33,698 nt of DNA from Gemmatimonadota bacterium (GTDB lineage: Bacteria; Latescibacterota; UBA2968): the NCBI GenBank assembly GCA_002727195.1, contig PBWH01000037.1, positions 1-33,698 of the forward strand, in the 5' to 3' direction. The notes under the pieces are model-generated. The model saw only the letters and a program-made list of their open reading frames with translations. It was not told where the DNA came from and searched no databases. A program made the translations under genes and the position numbers. Each line of letters starts with the position of its first letter. Positions within the stretch are counted from its first letter, which is position 1. Shown in pieces: positions 8,808 through 16,662 of the stretch.

Positions 8808-9872
8808 ATGACTTTGCCCAGGGTGTCGCCGGCAGAGGCCGGACTGAATCAGGATCATCTCGATCGCGCAGGTGATCTGCTAAAGCAGGCGATTGACGCC
8901 GGCCAGATCAGTGCCGCTTCGCTGACCGTCTCAAGGCACGGCTCGATCGGATATGCTCGCGGATTCGGGAAGGAACACCCTGACAGAGACGCCGTACACG
9001 CCGACTCGATATTCCTGCTGGCCTCGATCTCGAAGCCGATCAGCGTCCTTGCGCTCGTTCAGCTCATCGAGCGAGGGCGCGTTGTCCTGAACGATCCCGT
9101 CCAGACATATCTGCCCGGATTTGTCGGTGAGCACAAGGAACGTGTGCTGGTCAGGCATCTGCTTTCCCATACGTCCGGTATGCCTGATATGCTGCCGGAG
9201 AATATCGAGCTGCGTCAGCGGCATACGCCTATGTCCGGGTTTGTCGACGCCGCACTCAAGACGCCTCTTCTGTTCGAGCCTGAAACTGACTTCCGATACC
9301 AGAGTAAGGGGATCCTCCTTGCGTCGGAAATCGTTGAGCGTGCCGTGGGTAAACCGTTCAGGAACATCCTGCAAGAAGAGCTGTTCGGGCCACTCGAGAT
9401 GAACCGGACGGCGCTCGGATTGGGGGGACGCGCGATCGACGAGACTGTGTGGTGTGGTGCGGACGCGGAAGCCGAGCAGTCGGATTACGGGCCGAACAGC
9501 CCTTACTGGCGGGATGCCGGTCATCCGTGGGGTGGCGTGCACAGCACCGGGCCGGACTTGATTCGTCTGCTGGAGACGATGCAGCAGGGGGGAGGGCGGC
9601 TCTTCAGCGCAAACGCAGTTCGCGAGATGACCCGGGATCAGAACGGATCGCTGCGTGCGCCCTGGGGATTGGGCTGGGGATTTCGGGACTCTCGTGTTTG
9701 GGCCTACTTCGGCGATCTCTGTTCGGCCCGAACGTTTGGCCACACGGGAGCCACCGGCACGGTTGCGTGGGCAGATCCAGAGACCGGCGTATGTTGCGCG
9801 GTTCTGACGAACGAGATGGTGGAAGAGGTGTTGAGGCGCGTTTCGAATGTCGTTGCGTCGGCAGTCTCGTAG
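8808..9872 (+). CDS. Serine hydrolase, class C beta-lactamase family
   Basis: A 354-residue member of the beta-lactamase/transpeptidase-like family. The nucleophile motif SxxK is S73-I-S-K76. The second motif is Y164-Q-S166. HTG at 312-314 replaces the KTG box, as often seen in esterase-like members. HLLSHTSGMPD at 117-127 is the usual family signature. No signal peptide is evident, so it is probably cytoplasmic. The ATG has a good AGGAAG box 7 nt upstream. It probably acts as an esterase or amidase rather than on antibiotics, but the substrate is unknown. It lies 70 bp upstream of a PhyH gene on the same strand and may be co-transcribed with it. Confidence 0.9.
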   Translation: MTLPRVSPAEAGLNQDHLDRAGDLLKQAIDAGQISAASLTVSRHGSIGYARGFGKEHPDRDAVHADSIFLLASISKPISVLALVQLIERGRVVLNDPVQTYLPGFVGEHKERVLVRHLLSHTSGMPDMLPENIELRQRHTPMSGFVDAALKTPLLFEPETDFRYQSKGILLASEIVERAVGKPFRNILQEELFGPLEMNRTALGLGGRAIDETVWCGADAEAEQSDYGPNSPYWRDAGHPWGGVHSTGPDLIRLLETMQQGGGRLFSANAVREMTRDQNGSLRAPWGLGWGFRDSRVWAYFGDLCSARTFGHTGATGTVAWADPETGVCCAVLTNEMVEEVLRRVSNVVASAVS

Positions 9873-9942
9873 GAGCCGTCTCCCGTCGGCGAGGTTCAGG
9901 CAGTCAGGTAGTCAATATTCAGTTAGAGAGAAGGCGACACCG

Positions 9943-10770
9943 TTGAATGATGCATTGCCAGGGCTGGAGCGAGATCTTTCGTTCCAGCCTATAGAGAATC
10001 CGAACCCGAACATCTTGAGTGCGCAGCAGATCGCGCAGTACAATGGGCTCGGCTACATCTTTCCGATCGATGTGTTCAGTCAGCCTGAGATCGCGACACA
10101 TCGAGCGTATTTCGATGATCTGATGAACCGGGCTGTAGCGAAGGGGTGGTCGTCGTATTCGATCAATGGATGGCACCGCCACTGTGCGGAGATCTGGGAT
10201 CTTGTAACCGAGCCCAGGATCCTTGATTGCGTGCAGGACCTGCTGGGCGAGGACCTGATCTGTTGGGGCACCCATTACTTCGCTAAGATGCCAGGAGACG
10301 GGAAACGGGTGTCGTTCCATCAGGACGCGTCTTACTGGCCGTTGACACCGAGCCGCACGGTTACGGTGTGGTTGGCGATCGACGATGCGGATGCTGCGAA
10401 CGGGGCGATGCAGCTCATCCCGAGGTCTCACGTTCACGGCCAGATCGATTTCGAGCGGAGTACGATTGAAGAGCAGAATGTGCTCAACCAGACGGTACGC
10501 GATCCGCTCACCTATGGCGATGCGCCGGTGACGGTCGCGTTGAGAGCCGGGCAGATGTCGCTGCACACGGATCTGCTGTTGCACGGTTCTGATGCGAACG
10601 CTTCGAACCGACGTCGTTGCGGGTTGACGATGCGGTTCGTGTCGCCGGAAGTGCGCGCCTACATAGGATGGAACCTGAAGAGTGCGGTGGTCTGCCGTGG
10701 CAAGGATCCGTCAGCTCACTGGGTACACCATCCGCGGCCCACGTTCGAACGGATACCGAGTCCCGAATAG
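9943..10770 (+). CDS. Phytanoyl-CoA dioxygenase family protein (PhyH), copy 1
   Basis: An Fe(II)/2-oxoglutarate oxygenase of 275 residues. The iron triad is canonical: H126-Q-D128 in SFHQDASYW and the distal H214 in LLLHGSDANAS. R223-R225 probably bind 2-oxoglutarate. I use the TTG at 9943, with GAGAAGG about 9 nt upstream; the frame is open to an ATG at 9847, but that would overlap the serine hydrolase. The Gfo/Idh/MocA gene follows after 17 nt with its own strong ribosome-binding site, so the two form an operon. The substrate is unknown; PhyH homologues hydroxylate many small molecules, not only phytanoyl-CoA. Confidence 0.92.
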   Translation: MNDALPGLERDLSFQPIENPNPNILSAQQIAQYNGLGYIFPIDVFSQPEIATHRAYFDDLMNRAVAKGWSSYSINGWHRHCAEIWDLVTEPRILDCVQDLLGEDLICWGTHYFAKMPGDGKRVSFHQDASYWPLTPSRTVTVWLAIDDADAANGAMQLIPRSHVHGQIDFERSTIEEQNVLNQTVRDPLTYGDAPVTVALRAGQMSLHTDLLLHGSDANASNRRRCGLTMRFVSPEVRAYIGWNLKSAVVCRGKDPSAHWVHHPRPTFERIPSPE

Positions 10771-10787
10771 CTGGTGAAGGAGGTCAA

Positions 10788-11840
10788 GTGATCATTCTGG
10801 GTGCCATAGGGTGCGGCGGCATCAGCCAACGCGCGCACATGCCATCGATCGAGCACTTACGTGACCGAGTCGCGGTGGACGCGATTGCCGATGTCTCCGG
10901 GGAAAACCTCGCCGCCGTGGGCGCACAGATGGATGTGCGGCCGGAACGCCGGTTCGCGGACTACAGGGATATGCTCGGCTCGGGCGGACTGGACGCCGTT
11001 CTGATTGCGACGCCCCACCACCTGCACGCGGAACAGGCGATCGCCTGTGCGGAAGCAGGGGTAACGATCGTCGCTGAAAAGCCGATGGCGATGTCGCTCG
11101 ATGAAGCGGACCGGATCGTAGAGGCCGTTGAGTCGGCATCGGTGGACTACACTGTGTCGCATAACTTCCTGTTCGCGCCAGGCACCCAGATGGCGCTCGA
11201 TCGACTGGATCAGGCTGACTTCGGCGAGAGGGTTTACGGCAGAACGAAGTCGCTGTTCTGCAAGTCGCACGAACAGTTGGATCCTGAGACGGTGTGGCGG
11301 AGTCGCGCATCTGCGGGAGGTGGGTGCATCAGTGATACCGCCTACCACGAGATCTATACGCTCGAACGGATGATGGGCTCGCCGATTCGGTATGTTGAAG
11401 GGCGACTCCGCAGCAACCTGCTCAGTCTCGACGTCGACGACCTGGCCGCCTTGCTGTTCGAACACGAGAACGGCGCCGTATCCACGTTGTCGACGTCCTG
11501 GGGGACCACGACGGTCGGTCCTGACGAGACGAACAATCTCGCGGAAGTACACAGCCAGGATCGCGCGATCCGCATCGATCGACGAGGTCGACGGGTCTTC
11601 GAACGGGGACGCGAGGATGACGGATGGACCGAGTATGAGATCCCATCATATGACGGGTTGTCGAACGAGGAGATCAGCCGTGTCGGTCACGCCGGCTACT
11701 TCGCGCAGGTCTTCCAGGCGATGGATGAGGGTCATCCTCTTCCCACGACGGTCGATGACGCGAGGCATAATCTCGCGATCATTGAGGGTGCGAGACGGGC
11801 GAGCGAGACACGCTCGGCTATAGATGTGACGAAGCTTTAG
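10788..11840 (+). CDS. Gfo/Idh/MocA-family NAD(P)-dependent oxidoreductase, copy 1
   Basis: A 350-residue two-domain protein. The Rossmann loop GCGGISQRAH lies at residues 8-17, and E97-K98-P99 supplies the catalytic Lys typical of the family. Family members oxidise or reduce sugars, inositols and related polyols. The GTG at 10788 is chosen because GAAGGAGG ends 4-5 nt upstream. The gene sits between PhyH copy 1 and the amidohydrolase (27 nt), all on the plus strand, and probably shares their transcript. It may oxidise the hydroxylated PhyH product, which is inference from order only. Confidence 0.92.
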   Translation: MIILGAIGCGGISQRAHMPSIEHLRDRVAVDAIADVSGENLAAVGAQMDVRPERRFADYRDMLGSGGLDAVLIATPHHLHAEQAIACAEAGVTIVAEKPMAMSLDEADRIVEAVESASVDYTVSHNFLFAPGTQMALDRLDQADFGERVYGRTKSLFCKSHEQLDPETVWRSRASAGGGCISDTAYHEIYTLERMMGSPIRYVEGRLRSNLLSLDVDDLAALLFEHENGAVSTLSTSWGTTTVGPDETNNLAEVHSQDRAIRIDRRGRRVFERGREDDGWTEYEIPSYDGLSNEEISRVGHAGYFAQVFQAMDEGHPLPTTVDDARHNLAIIEGARRASETRSAIDVTKL

Positions 11841-11867
11841 GAAGAGACGTTGACGGGAGGTGGATCA

Positions 11868-12707
11868 GTGAGACCGTATATCGATTGCCATAACCATATC
11901 GGGCAGACGATCGACAGGGTACCGAAGGTAGGGCAGAACACGAACATGTGCCTGGCTCGTTTTGCGGAGACGGGCATCTACGCGGCGATCAGCGCACCGA
12001 CAGCCGTGGGAAGTCCTATTACGAGGGGCATCGAAGATCTCCGCCATCAAAACGAGGTGATCGGGCGTGCGATCCAGGATTTCCCAGGCCGGTTTCCGGT
12101 CGGGCTGGCGCTGATCGAATCGCGTTTTGGCGATCTCGGTATCGAGGAGGCGGAAAAGGCGATGGGCGACTACGGGCTTTGCGGGTTGATGGGGCATCCC
12201 CCGATCGGACCGTGGTGTATCCCGTTTGTCGAGGTTGCCGCCGCTCGCGACGGTCTGGTCAACCTACACATGCACAACCCGCTGATGGTGGACATCGCCG
12301 AAATGTTTCCGCATACCCAGTTCATATGCCACGCCAGCAGCTATGCGATGGAGCATCTCGCTCGATTCGACAATATCTGGTTTGAGGTCGTGCAGTATCC
12401 GGACGGCCAGGGGACTGAATGGGACTTCAACCTGGCTGCGGATAAGCTGGGGAGTGATCGACTGATCTTTGGCGCGGACCTACCGTACTACGATTATCGC
12501 GTGCTTCAGAAGACGATCGAGGAAGCGAAGGTTTCGGACGAGCTGAAGGACAAGATTGCCTACAAGAACGTCATCCCTCTGATTCAGAAGTACAACCCAT
12601 CCTGGACGCTTCCTGACGATCCTGTAAAGCAGCATCGGATCTGGGATCCTGAGGAACTCTGGGCCGGCGATCCGAAGAATCCTGTGCGTCTGACGGTACT
12701 GAGTTGA
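11868..12707 (+). CDS. Amidohydrolase family 2 protein (metal-dependent TIM barrel)
   Basis: A 279-residue amidohydrolase_2-type enzyme. The N-terminal DCHNHIG gives the metal-binding H8 and H10. Further candidate ligands are the His residues of NLHMHNP and ICHASSY and the Asp of IFGADLPYYD near the C-terminal third. Such enzymes hydrolyse or decarboxylate small cyclic or carboxylic compounds in the cytoplasm. I choose the GTG at 11868 because GGGAGG lies 7 nt upstream; an in-frame TTG at 11850 lacks such a box. It is the third gene of a PhyH, Gfo/Idh/MocA, amidohydrolase set, which supports a shared catabolic pathway. Confidence 0.88.
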   Translation: MRPYIDCHNHIGQTIDRVPKVGQNTNMCLARFAETGIYAAISAPTAVGSPITRGIEDLRHQNEVIGRAIQDFPGRFPVGLALIESRFGDLGIEEAEKAMGDYGLCGLMGHPPIGPWCIPFVEVAAARDGLVNLHMHNPLMVDIAEMFPHTQFICHASSYAMEHLARFDNIWFEVVQYPDGQGTEWDFNLAADKLGSDRLIFGADLPYYDYRVLQKTIEEAKVSDELKDKIAYKNVIPLIQKYNPSWTLPDDPVKQHRIWDPEELWAGDPKNPVRLTVLS

Positions 12708-12790
12708 CCTTTTCTAGCTCAGAGCTTGCTGGAACGGCTCGAGACGCGGTTGCGTCTCATCAGGTGGACACAACCACCCAGGAGAGACAG

Positions 12791-13282
12791 ATGAACGGTT
12801 CAGATGCACCATATTGGGAAGACCCTGTCTTCCGGTATCTCTCGCGACTTCAGCGGGACGGTCGAGAAGAGACCGTTCCGGATATGGATGAGGTTCTGCA
12901 GGGGCTGATCGATGGCACGCTCGACGAGGACCGATCCGCCGAGTTGGCTGCCGAGGCCAGCGCGGAACGCAAGCAGATGAAGGTTGAGCGGAAGAAGAAG
13001 CTGCGAATCCCGCCGGATGGCACCAGAGCGCAGTTGAACGCGGCAGAACTTAAGAAGCGGATCTACAATCAGCTGGTGTCGAAGGAAAACACGATCAAAG
13101 CGATCGAAGCGCTCCCTCCCTTCGGACGCGAAGCCCTGCTCGAAGGTCTGTCCCCGGGCCTCAAGCGCAAGCTGGGGAAGTATCTCACCAGCTTAAACGG
13201 CGCAAACCACGAAGACACAAAAACACGAAGTGCATCAACGGGCTTGAGAAGAAGCAACGGCTCACACCCACGATTCTGTTAG
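12791..13282 (+). CDS. Hypothetical protein
   Basis: A 163-residue soluble protein that I do not recognise. It is rich in Lys, Arg, Glu and Leu and probably mostly helical; residues about 55-110 could form a coiled coil. The ATG at 12791 follows a good AGGAGAG box, and a preceding in-frame extension to 12704 is not needed. The last 25 or so residues are encoded by an intergenic-repeat-like sequence (CACGAAGACAC motif) and look unrelated to the body of the protein. This suggests that a repeat replaced the original C-terminus. It lies downstream of the amidohydrolase gene in the same direction. Confidence 0.6.
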   Translation: MNGSDAPYWEDPVFRYLSRLQRDGREETVPDMDEVLQGLIDGTLDEDRSAELAAEASAERKQMKVERKKKLRIPPDGTRAQLNAAELKKRIYNQLVSKENTIKAIEALPPFGREALLEGLSPGLKRKLGKYLTSLNGANHEDTKTRSASTGLRRSNGSHPRFC

Positions 13283-13331
13283 ACGTGCTTGGCGGATTCC
13301 GGATTCTTCCATTGGTTCTTCGTGTCTTCGG
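13206..13331. repeat. Imperfect inverted repeat at the end of the hypothetical gene
   Basis: The left arm at 13206-13231 contains CCACGAAGACACAAAAACAC. The right arm at 13316-13331 contains TTCTTCGTGTCTTCGG, which is its approximate reverse complement. The left arm lies inside the coding frame and the right arm lies after the stop. It resembles short dispersed intergenic repeats seen in many environmental genomes. Whether it is mobile is unknown. Confidence 0.45.
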
Positions 13332-13361
13332 TCCTTTGGGGTTCAGGTTTCCGAATCCAGG

Positions 13362-13793
13362 CTAGCCCTGAGCCGTGACGTGGTTGATCACCTCGATCAG
13401 CCGATCCCGCACGGCAATGGCGTGTTCCTCGCTCTCATACCCGTTCCTCGGCCAAAAGAACCCACGCAGGCCATCTTTCCGGTTGCGCGGAGCGACGTGC
13501 ACGTGTAAATGTGGAACGCTCTGACTGACCTTGTTGTTGATGGCGACGAAGCTGCCCTCTGCCTCCAAAGCCAGGGGAACGGCTTTCGACAGCATCTGGA
13601 CGTTCGCGAACAGGTTGGCGACCTGATCGGAAGGCAGGTCCGGAAGCGTGGGCACGTGTATTCGTGGGACGAGCAGAACGTGACCGGGAAACAGCGGACG
13701 GGTGTCGAGGAAGCCGATGGAGATGTCGTCCTCGAAGACGATGTGGGCCGGGCTTTCGCCTGAGACAATGCTGCAGAAGACGCAATCTGGCAT
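13362..13793 (-). CDS. HIT (histidine triad) family protein
   Basis: A 143-residue HIT hydrolase, acting on nucleotide conjugates such as adenosine phosphoramidates. The active-site triad H95-L-H97-V-H99 is present, and the zinc-type N-terminus C4-x-x-C7 is also seen. The ATG at 13793 is supported by the family start (PDCVFCSIV); a 65-residue extension upstream is spurious and would cover the PhyH start. No clear ribosome-binding site is seen. It is divergent from PhyH copy 2, with only 25 bp between the start codons. A general nucleotide-metabolism role is known for the family. Confidence 0.92.
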   Translation of the reverse strand: MPDCVFCSIVSGESPAHIVFEDDISIGFLDTRPLFPGHVLLVPRIHVPTLPDLPSDQVANLFANVQMLSKAVPLALEAEGSFVAINNKVSQSVPHLHVHVAPRNRKDGLRGFFWPRNGYESEEHAIAVRDRLIEVINHVTAQG

Positions 13794-13818
13794 ACGATAA
13801 ACAGTGGAGCGTTTGGCG

Positions 13819-14685
13819 ATGGATGTGTTGAGTGATGAAGATAAGGCGTTCTGGGACGAGAACGGGTATGTGATCGTCAAGGACGCTGTGACGCAGGAGA
13901 ATCTGGACGCGATGATCCAGGCGATCTGGGATTTCCTCGAGGTCGATGGATCAGACCCGGAGAACTGGTATCGGCACGCGCCCCGCAATCGGAAAGACGA
14001 GAACGACCCGTCGCCGATCTCGATCGCGGGAATGGTCGAAATGTATCAGCATCAGGCGATTTGGGACAACCGGCAGCACCCACGAGTCTACGGCGCTTTT
14101 CGGGACATCTGGGAACGTGACGATCTGTGGGTGACGTTGGATCGGACGAACATGAAGCCGCCGACCCGTCCCCAGAACCCTGAGTGGGACCATCCCGGGA
14201 TGATCCATTGGGACCTGGATACCTCGCAGGATCCGATTCCGTTTGGTGTCCAGGGCGTGCTGTATCTGACTGACACGGCTGAGGATCAGGGTGGCTTTCA
14301 ATGCGTGCCTGGGTTCCATTCGCTCTTTCCCGAATGGGTGAAGACGCAGCCTGTCGATCGAAATCCTCGCAGCCCAGATCTGGAGGGACTGACCGTCGAG
14401 GCGATACCCGGCAAGGCCGGAGATCTCTTGATCTGGCATCATTTGCTGGCCCACGGTAACGGACACAACCGGTCTGATGTGCCAAGGCTGGCACAATACA
14501 TCTCCATGGCCCCGGCGCGGTTCCAGGACGAGGAGACTCGAGAAGCGCGCGTTTCGTCTTGGCGTGAAGTCCGACCGGAAGCGCGCTGGCCTGGCGATCG
14601 TCGAGGATGGGAGGCCAACCATTACGGCCCGGCGGAATTGACGTCGCTGGGTGAGAAACTGCTCGGGGTGACCTCGTGGAACTAG
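13819..14685 (+). CDS. Phytanoyl-CoA dioxygenase family protein, copy 2
   Basis: A 288-residue Fe(II)/2-oxoglutarate oxygenase. The triad is H130-W-D132 and the distal H212 in HLLAHGNGHN, with R223 as the probable 2-oxoglutarate ligand. The ATG at 13819 has GGAG 8 nt upstream; a GTG at 13804 is in frame but less likely. Its TAG stop is directly followed by the start of the second Gfo/Idh/MocA gene (no gap), so the pair is translationally linked. It differs clearly from copy 1 in sequence, so it is not a recent duplicate. Confidence 0.92.
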   Translation: MDVLSDEDKAFWDENGYVIVKDAVTQENLDAMIQAIWDFLEVDGSDPENWYRHAPRNRKDENDPSPISIAGMVEMYQHQAIWDNRQHPRVYGAFRDIWERDDLWVTLDRTNMKPPTRPQNPEWDHPGMIHWDLDTSQDPIPFGVQGVLYLTDTAEDQGGFQCVPGFHSLFPEWVKTQPVDRNPRSPDLEGLTVEAIPGKAGDLLIWHHLLAHGNGHNRSDVPRLAQYISMAPARFQDEETREARVSSWREVRPEARWPGDRRGWEANHYGPAELTSLGEKLLGVTSWN

Positions 14686-15861
14686 GTGTCCAAAGTGTCT
14701 GATCCGATTCGCGTCGGGGTGATCGGGATGGGGTGGATGGGGGAGGTCCATGCCCGCTCCCACGCGCAGACGCGCGCCCGATTTGGAGAGGACGCGCCAG
14801 ACAGTCGCCTTGTGGTTTGCGTGGACGATGTCGAGGCTCGCGCGGAGTCGTCGAGGTCGCGGTTCGGGTTCGAGCGGTCTGAGACCGACTGGCGGAAGGT
14901 GGTGGACGCGGCCGACGTCGATGTTGTGGTCGTCACGACGCCGAACGTGACGCATCGAGAAATTTGTGAGGCGGCCGCGGCCAACGGGAAACACATCTTC
15001 TGTGAGAAACCGGTCGGACGTGGCGAGTCCGAAACCCGCGCCATCCACGATGCCGCAGCACAGGCAGGCGTGATCAGTGGTGTCGGATACAACTACCGAC
15101 AGGTGCCTGTCGTCGCCCATATCAGGTCGATGATTGCGGCAGGAGATCTTGGTGACATCACCCACTACCGAGGGCGATTCCACGTGGGATACGGCGGCAA
15201 TCCGGACGGCGCCCTTTCCTGGCGGTTCCAGCGCGACCTGTCTGGGTCAGGCGCCCTGGGTGACCTGATGTCCCACGTGATCGATATGTCGCACTCGCTC
15301 ATCGGGCCCCTCCGGGATCTCGTGAGTCGGTCCCATACGTTCATCGCTTCACGCCCGATCGTCCAACCGGGGGAGGGGACTCACTTTTCGACGGGGGGCG
15401 GAGGAACGAGAGGGTCGGTCACCAACGAGGATTACGTCTCCGCACTGGTGATGTTCCAAAACGGTGCCCGTGGCACGTTCGAGGCTTGCCGGGTGATCAA
15501 GGGGCCGGGCTGCGACATGGCTTTCGAGGTTCACGGTACGGCGGGGGCAGTCAAGTGGTCGTTCGAGCGGATGAACGAATACGAGCTGTTTGTGGACTCG
15601 GAGGATGAGAGAGGGTACCGGACCGTGAATGCCGGCCCCGGACACCCGCACTACGCGAGTTGGTATCCCGGTCCGGCCAACAGCATGGGGTATGAAGACC
15701 TGAAGGTGATCGAGGCGTTCGAGTTCGCTTCGCAGGTGTCACGCGGTGAACAAGGAGAGCCTGGTTTCGCGGACGCCCTGCGTGTGGCTGAAGTGGAATC
15801 GGCGATGGAGCGATCCTGGGAAAGCGGGAGTACCGAGGCTGTGGTGCGATCTGAATCTTGA
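14686..15861 (+). CDS. Gfo/Idh/MocA-family oxidoreductase, copy 2
   Basis: A 391-residue NAD(P)-dependent oxidoreductase. The Rossmann loop GMGWMGEVH lies at residues 14-22, and E107-K108-P109 carries the catalytic Lys. The C-terminal domain includes LMSHVIDMSH, a common substrate-side motif. The GTG at 14686 abuts the PhyH stop; an in-frame GTG at 14695 is an alternative. No strong ribosome-binding site is seen, so it may rely on coupling to PhyH translation. It ends at TGA 15859-15861, about 45 bp before a terminator hairpin. Confidence 0.92.
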   Translation: MSKVSDPIRVGVIGMGWMGEVHARSHAQTRARFGEDAPDSRLVVCVDDVEARAESSRSRFGFERSETDWRKVVDAADVDVVVVTTPNVTHREICEAAAANGKHIFCEKPVGRGESETRAIHDAAAQAGVISGVGYNYRQVPVVAHIRSMIAAGDLGDITHYRGRFHVGYGGNPDGALSWRFQRDLSGSGALGDLMSHVIDMSHSLIGPLRDLVSRSHTFIASRPIVQPGEGTHFSTGGGGTRGSVTNEDYVSALVMFQNGARGTFEACRVIKGPGCDMAFEVHGTAGAVKWSFERMNEYELFVDSEDERGYRTVNAGPGHPHYASWYPGPANSMGYEDLKVIEAFEFASQVSRGEQGEPGFADALRVAEVESAMERSWESGSTEAVVRSES

Positions 15862-15904
15862 GGTTGCTGAGACGTCGCCTCTTACTCCGTGGTAGAACAG
15901 AAAA

Positions 15905-15934
15905 GGGGACCCACGCGTTTGCGTCGGGTCTCCC
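15905..15934. terminator. Hairpin terminator between convergent genes
   Basis: A GC-rich stem of about 12 pairs with two bulges and a GTTT loop sits between the Gfo/Idh/MocA gene (plus) and the small coiled-coil gene (minus). The minus-strand side is followed by TTTTCTGTT, so it is a good terminator there. The plus-strand tail TTGTTCGTTCC is weaker. Confidence 0.75.
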
Positions 15935-15958
15935 TTGTTCGTTCCATCACTGTTCCGG

Positions 15959-16240
15959 TCAGCCGCCCAGATCCTCTTTCCGCTCGATCTGCTCCTCCAG
16001 GTCGAGCTTGGTGTCCTCCAGATTTTTTTCCAGATCGATGATCTCGGCTTCGACCTGTTTGGTATGCTCTTCCGAGGCCTTGCGTTTTTCGAACAGGGCG
16101 TTGTAGTCGTTGCGCATTTTGTGGTACTCGTTCTCCAACTCCGTCTTCTCGCGGACCATCCCCTGCGCAGAGCGACTGGTCGCCCACTTGGTCACGAGGG
16201 CGGTGCCGAGCACACAGAGTGTCACGATCTCCAGGAACAC
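15959..16240 (-). CDS. Small membrane-anchored coiled-coil protein
   Basis: A 93-residue protein with one N-terminal hydrophobic segment (about 3-16) followed by a long Glu/Lys-rich heptad-like region (about 28-88) predicted to be a coiled coil. The layout recalls FtsL/FtsB/DivIC-type or scaffold proteins, but no family motif is seen. The GTG at 16240 lies 1 nt after the original stop (16242-16244) of the next upstream gene, which implies coupling. It ends about 25 bp before a terminator. Function unknown. Confidence 0.6.
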   Translation of the reverse strand: MFLEIVTLCVLGTALVTKWATSRSAQGMVREKTELENEYHKMRNDYNALFEKRKASEEHTKQVEAEIIDLEKNLEDTKLDLEEQIERKEDLGG

Positions 16241-16241
16241 G

Positions 16242-16526
16242 TCAGCTCTTCCTCTTGAACTCTTTCTTGTAGCGCCTCATCTCCAGTTGCTCTTCCTGCT
16301 GCTACTCTTCCGGGAGATGACTCTGGAAGTTGGAGATCTCCCTCTTCAGGTCGGAAACCTTGGCCTTGGCGTCCTCGACTCGGAACCTGGCAGACCGCGC
16401 CAGCTTGGTCTTTGACTCGATCCCGTCCGTCAGTTTGCCGATCCGGTCTTTGAGCTGCTTGACGACCGGCTGATTCTCGTCGGCGATCTTGGTATACCGC
16501 TTGACGATGACCGTCAGGTAGACCAA
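16242..16526 (-). pseudogene. Small membrane coiled-coil protein with in-frame TAG
   Basis: The frame encodes about 74 residues to a TAG at 16302-16304. It then continues without shift for 19 more residues (starting QQEEQLEMRR) to a TGA at 16242-16244, 1 nt from the start of the next gene. The coupling makes the longer reading the likely original, broken by one CAG-to-TAG change. Upstream, the same frame is open to 16589 and encodes a perfect membrane helix (ILSYTLGSIILLALVYLTVI) but contains only a CTG, no standard start. The TTG at 16526 falls inside that helix. A truncated but functional protein is possible. Confidence 0.5.
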
Positions 16527-16662
16527 GGCCAGCAGGATGATGGATCCGAGTGTGTAGGAAAGTATCGCGGCTCGACTCAGATTAGTGAGCTAAAACTATC
16601 CTTATTAAGGACGTGAGCAAATTGTCATGTGACGCCCTGACGGCGATGCAGTGCCGGAAACG

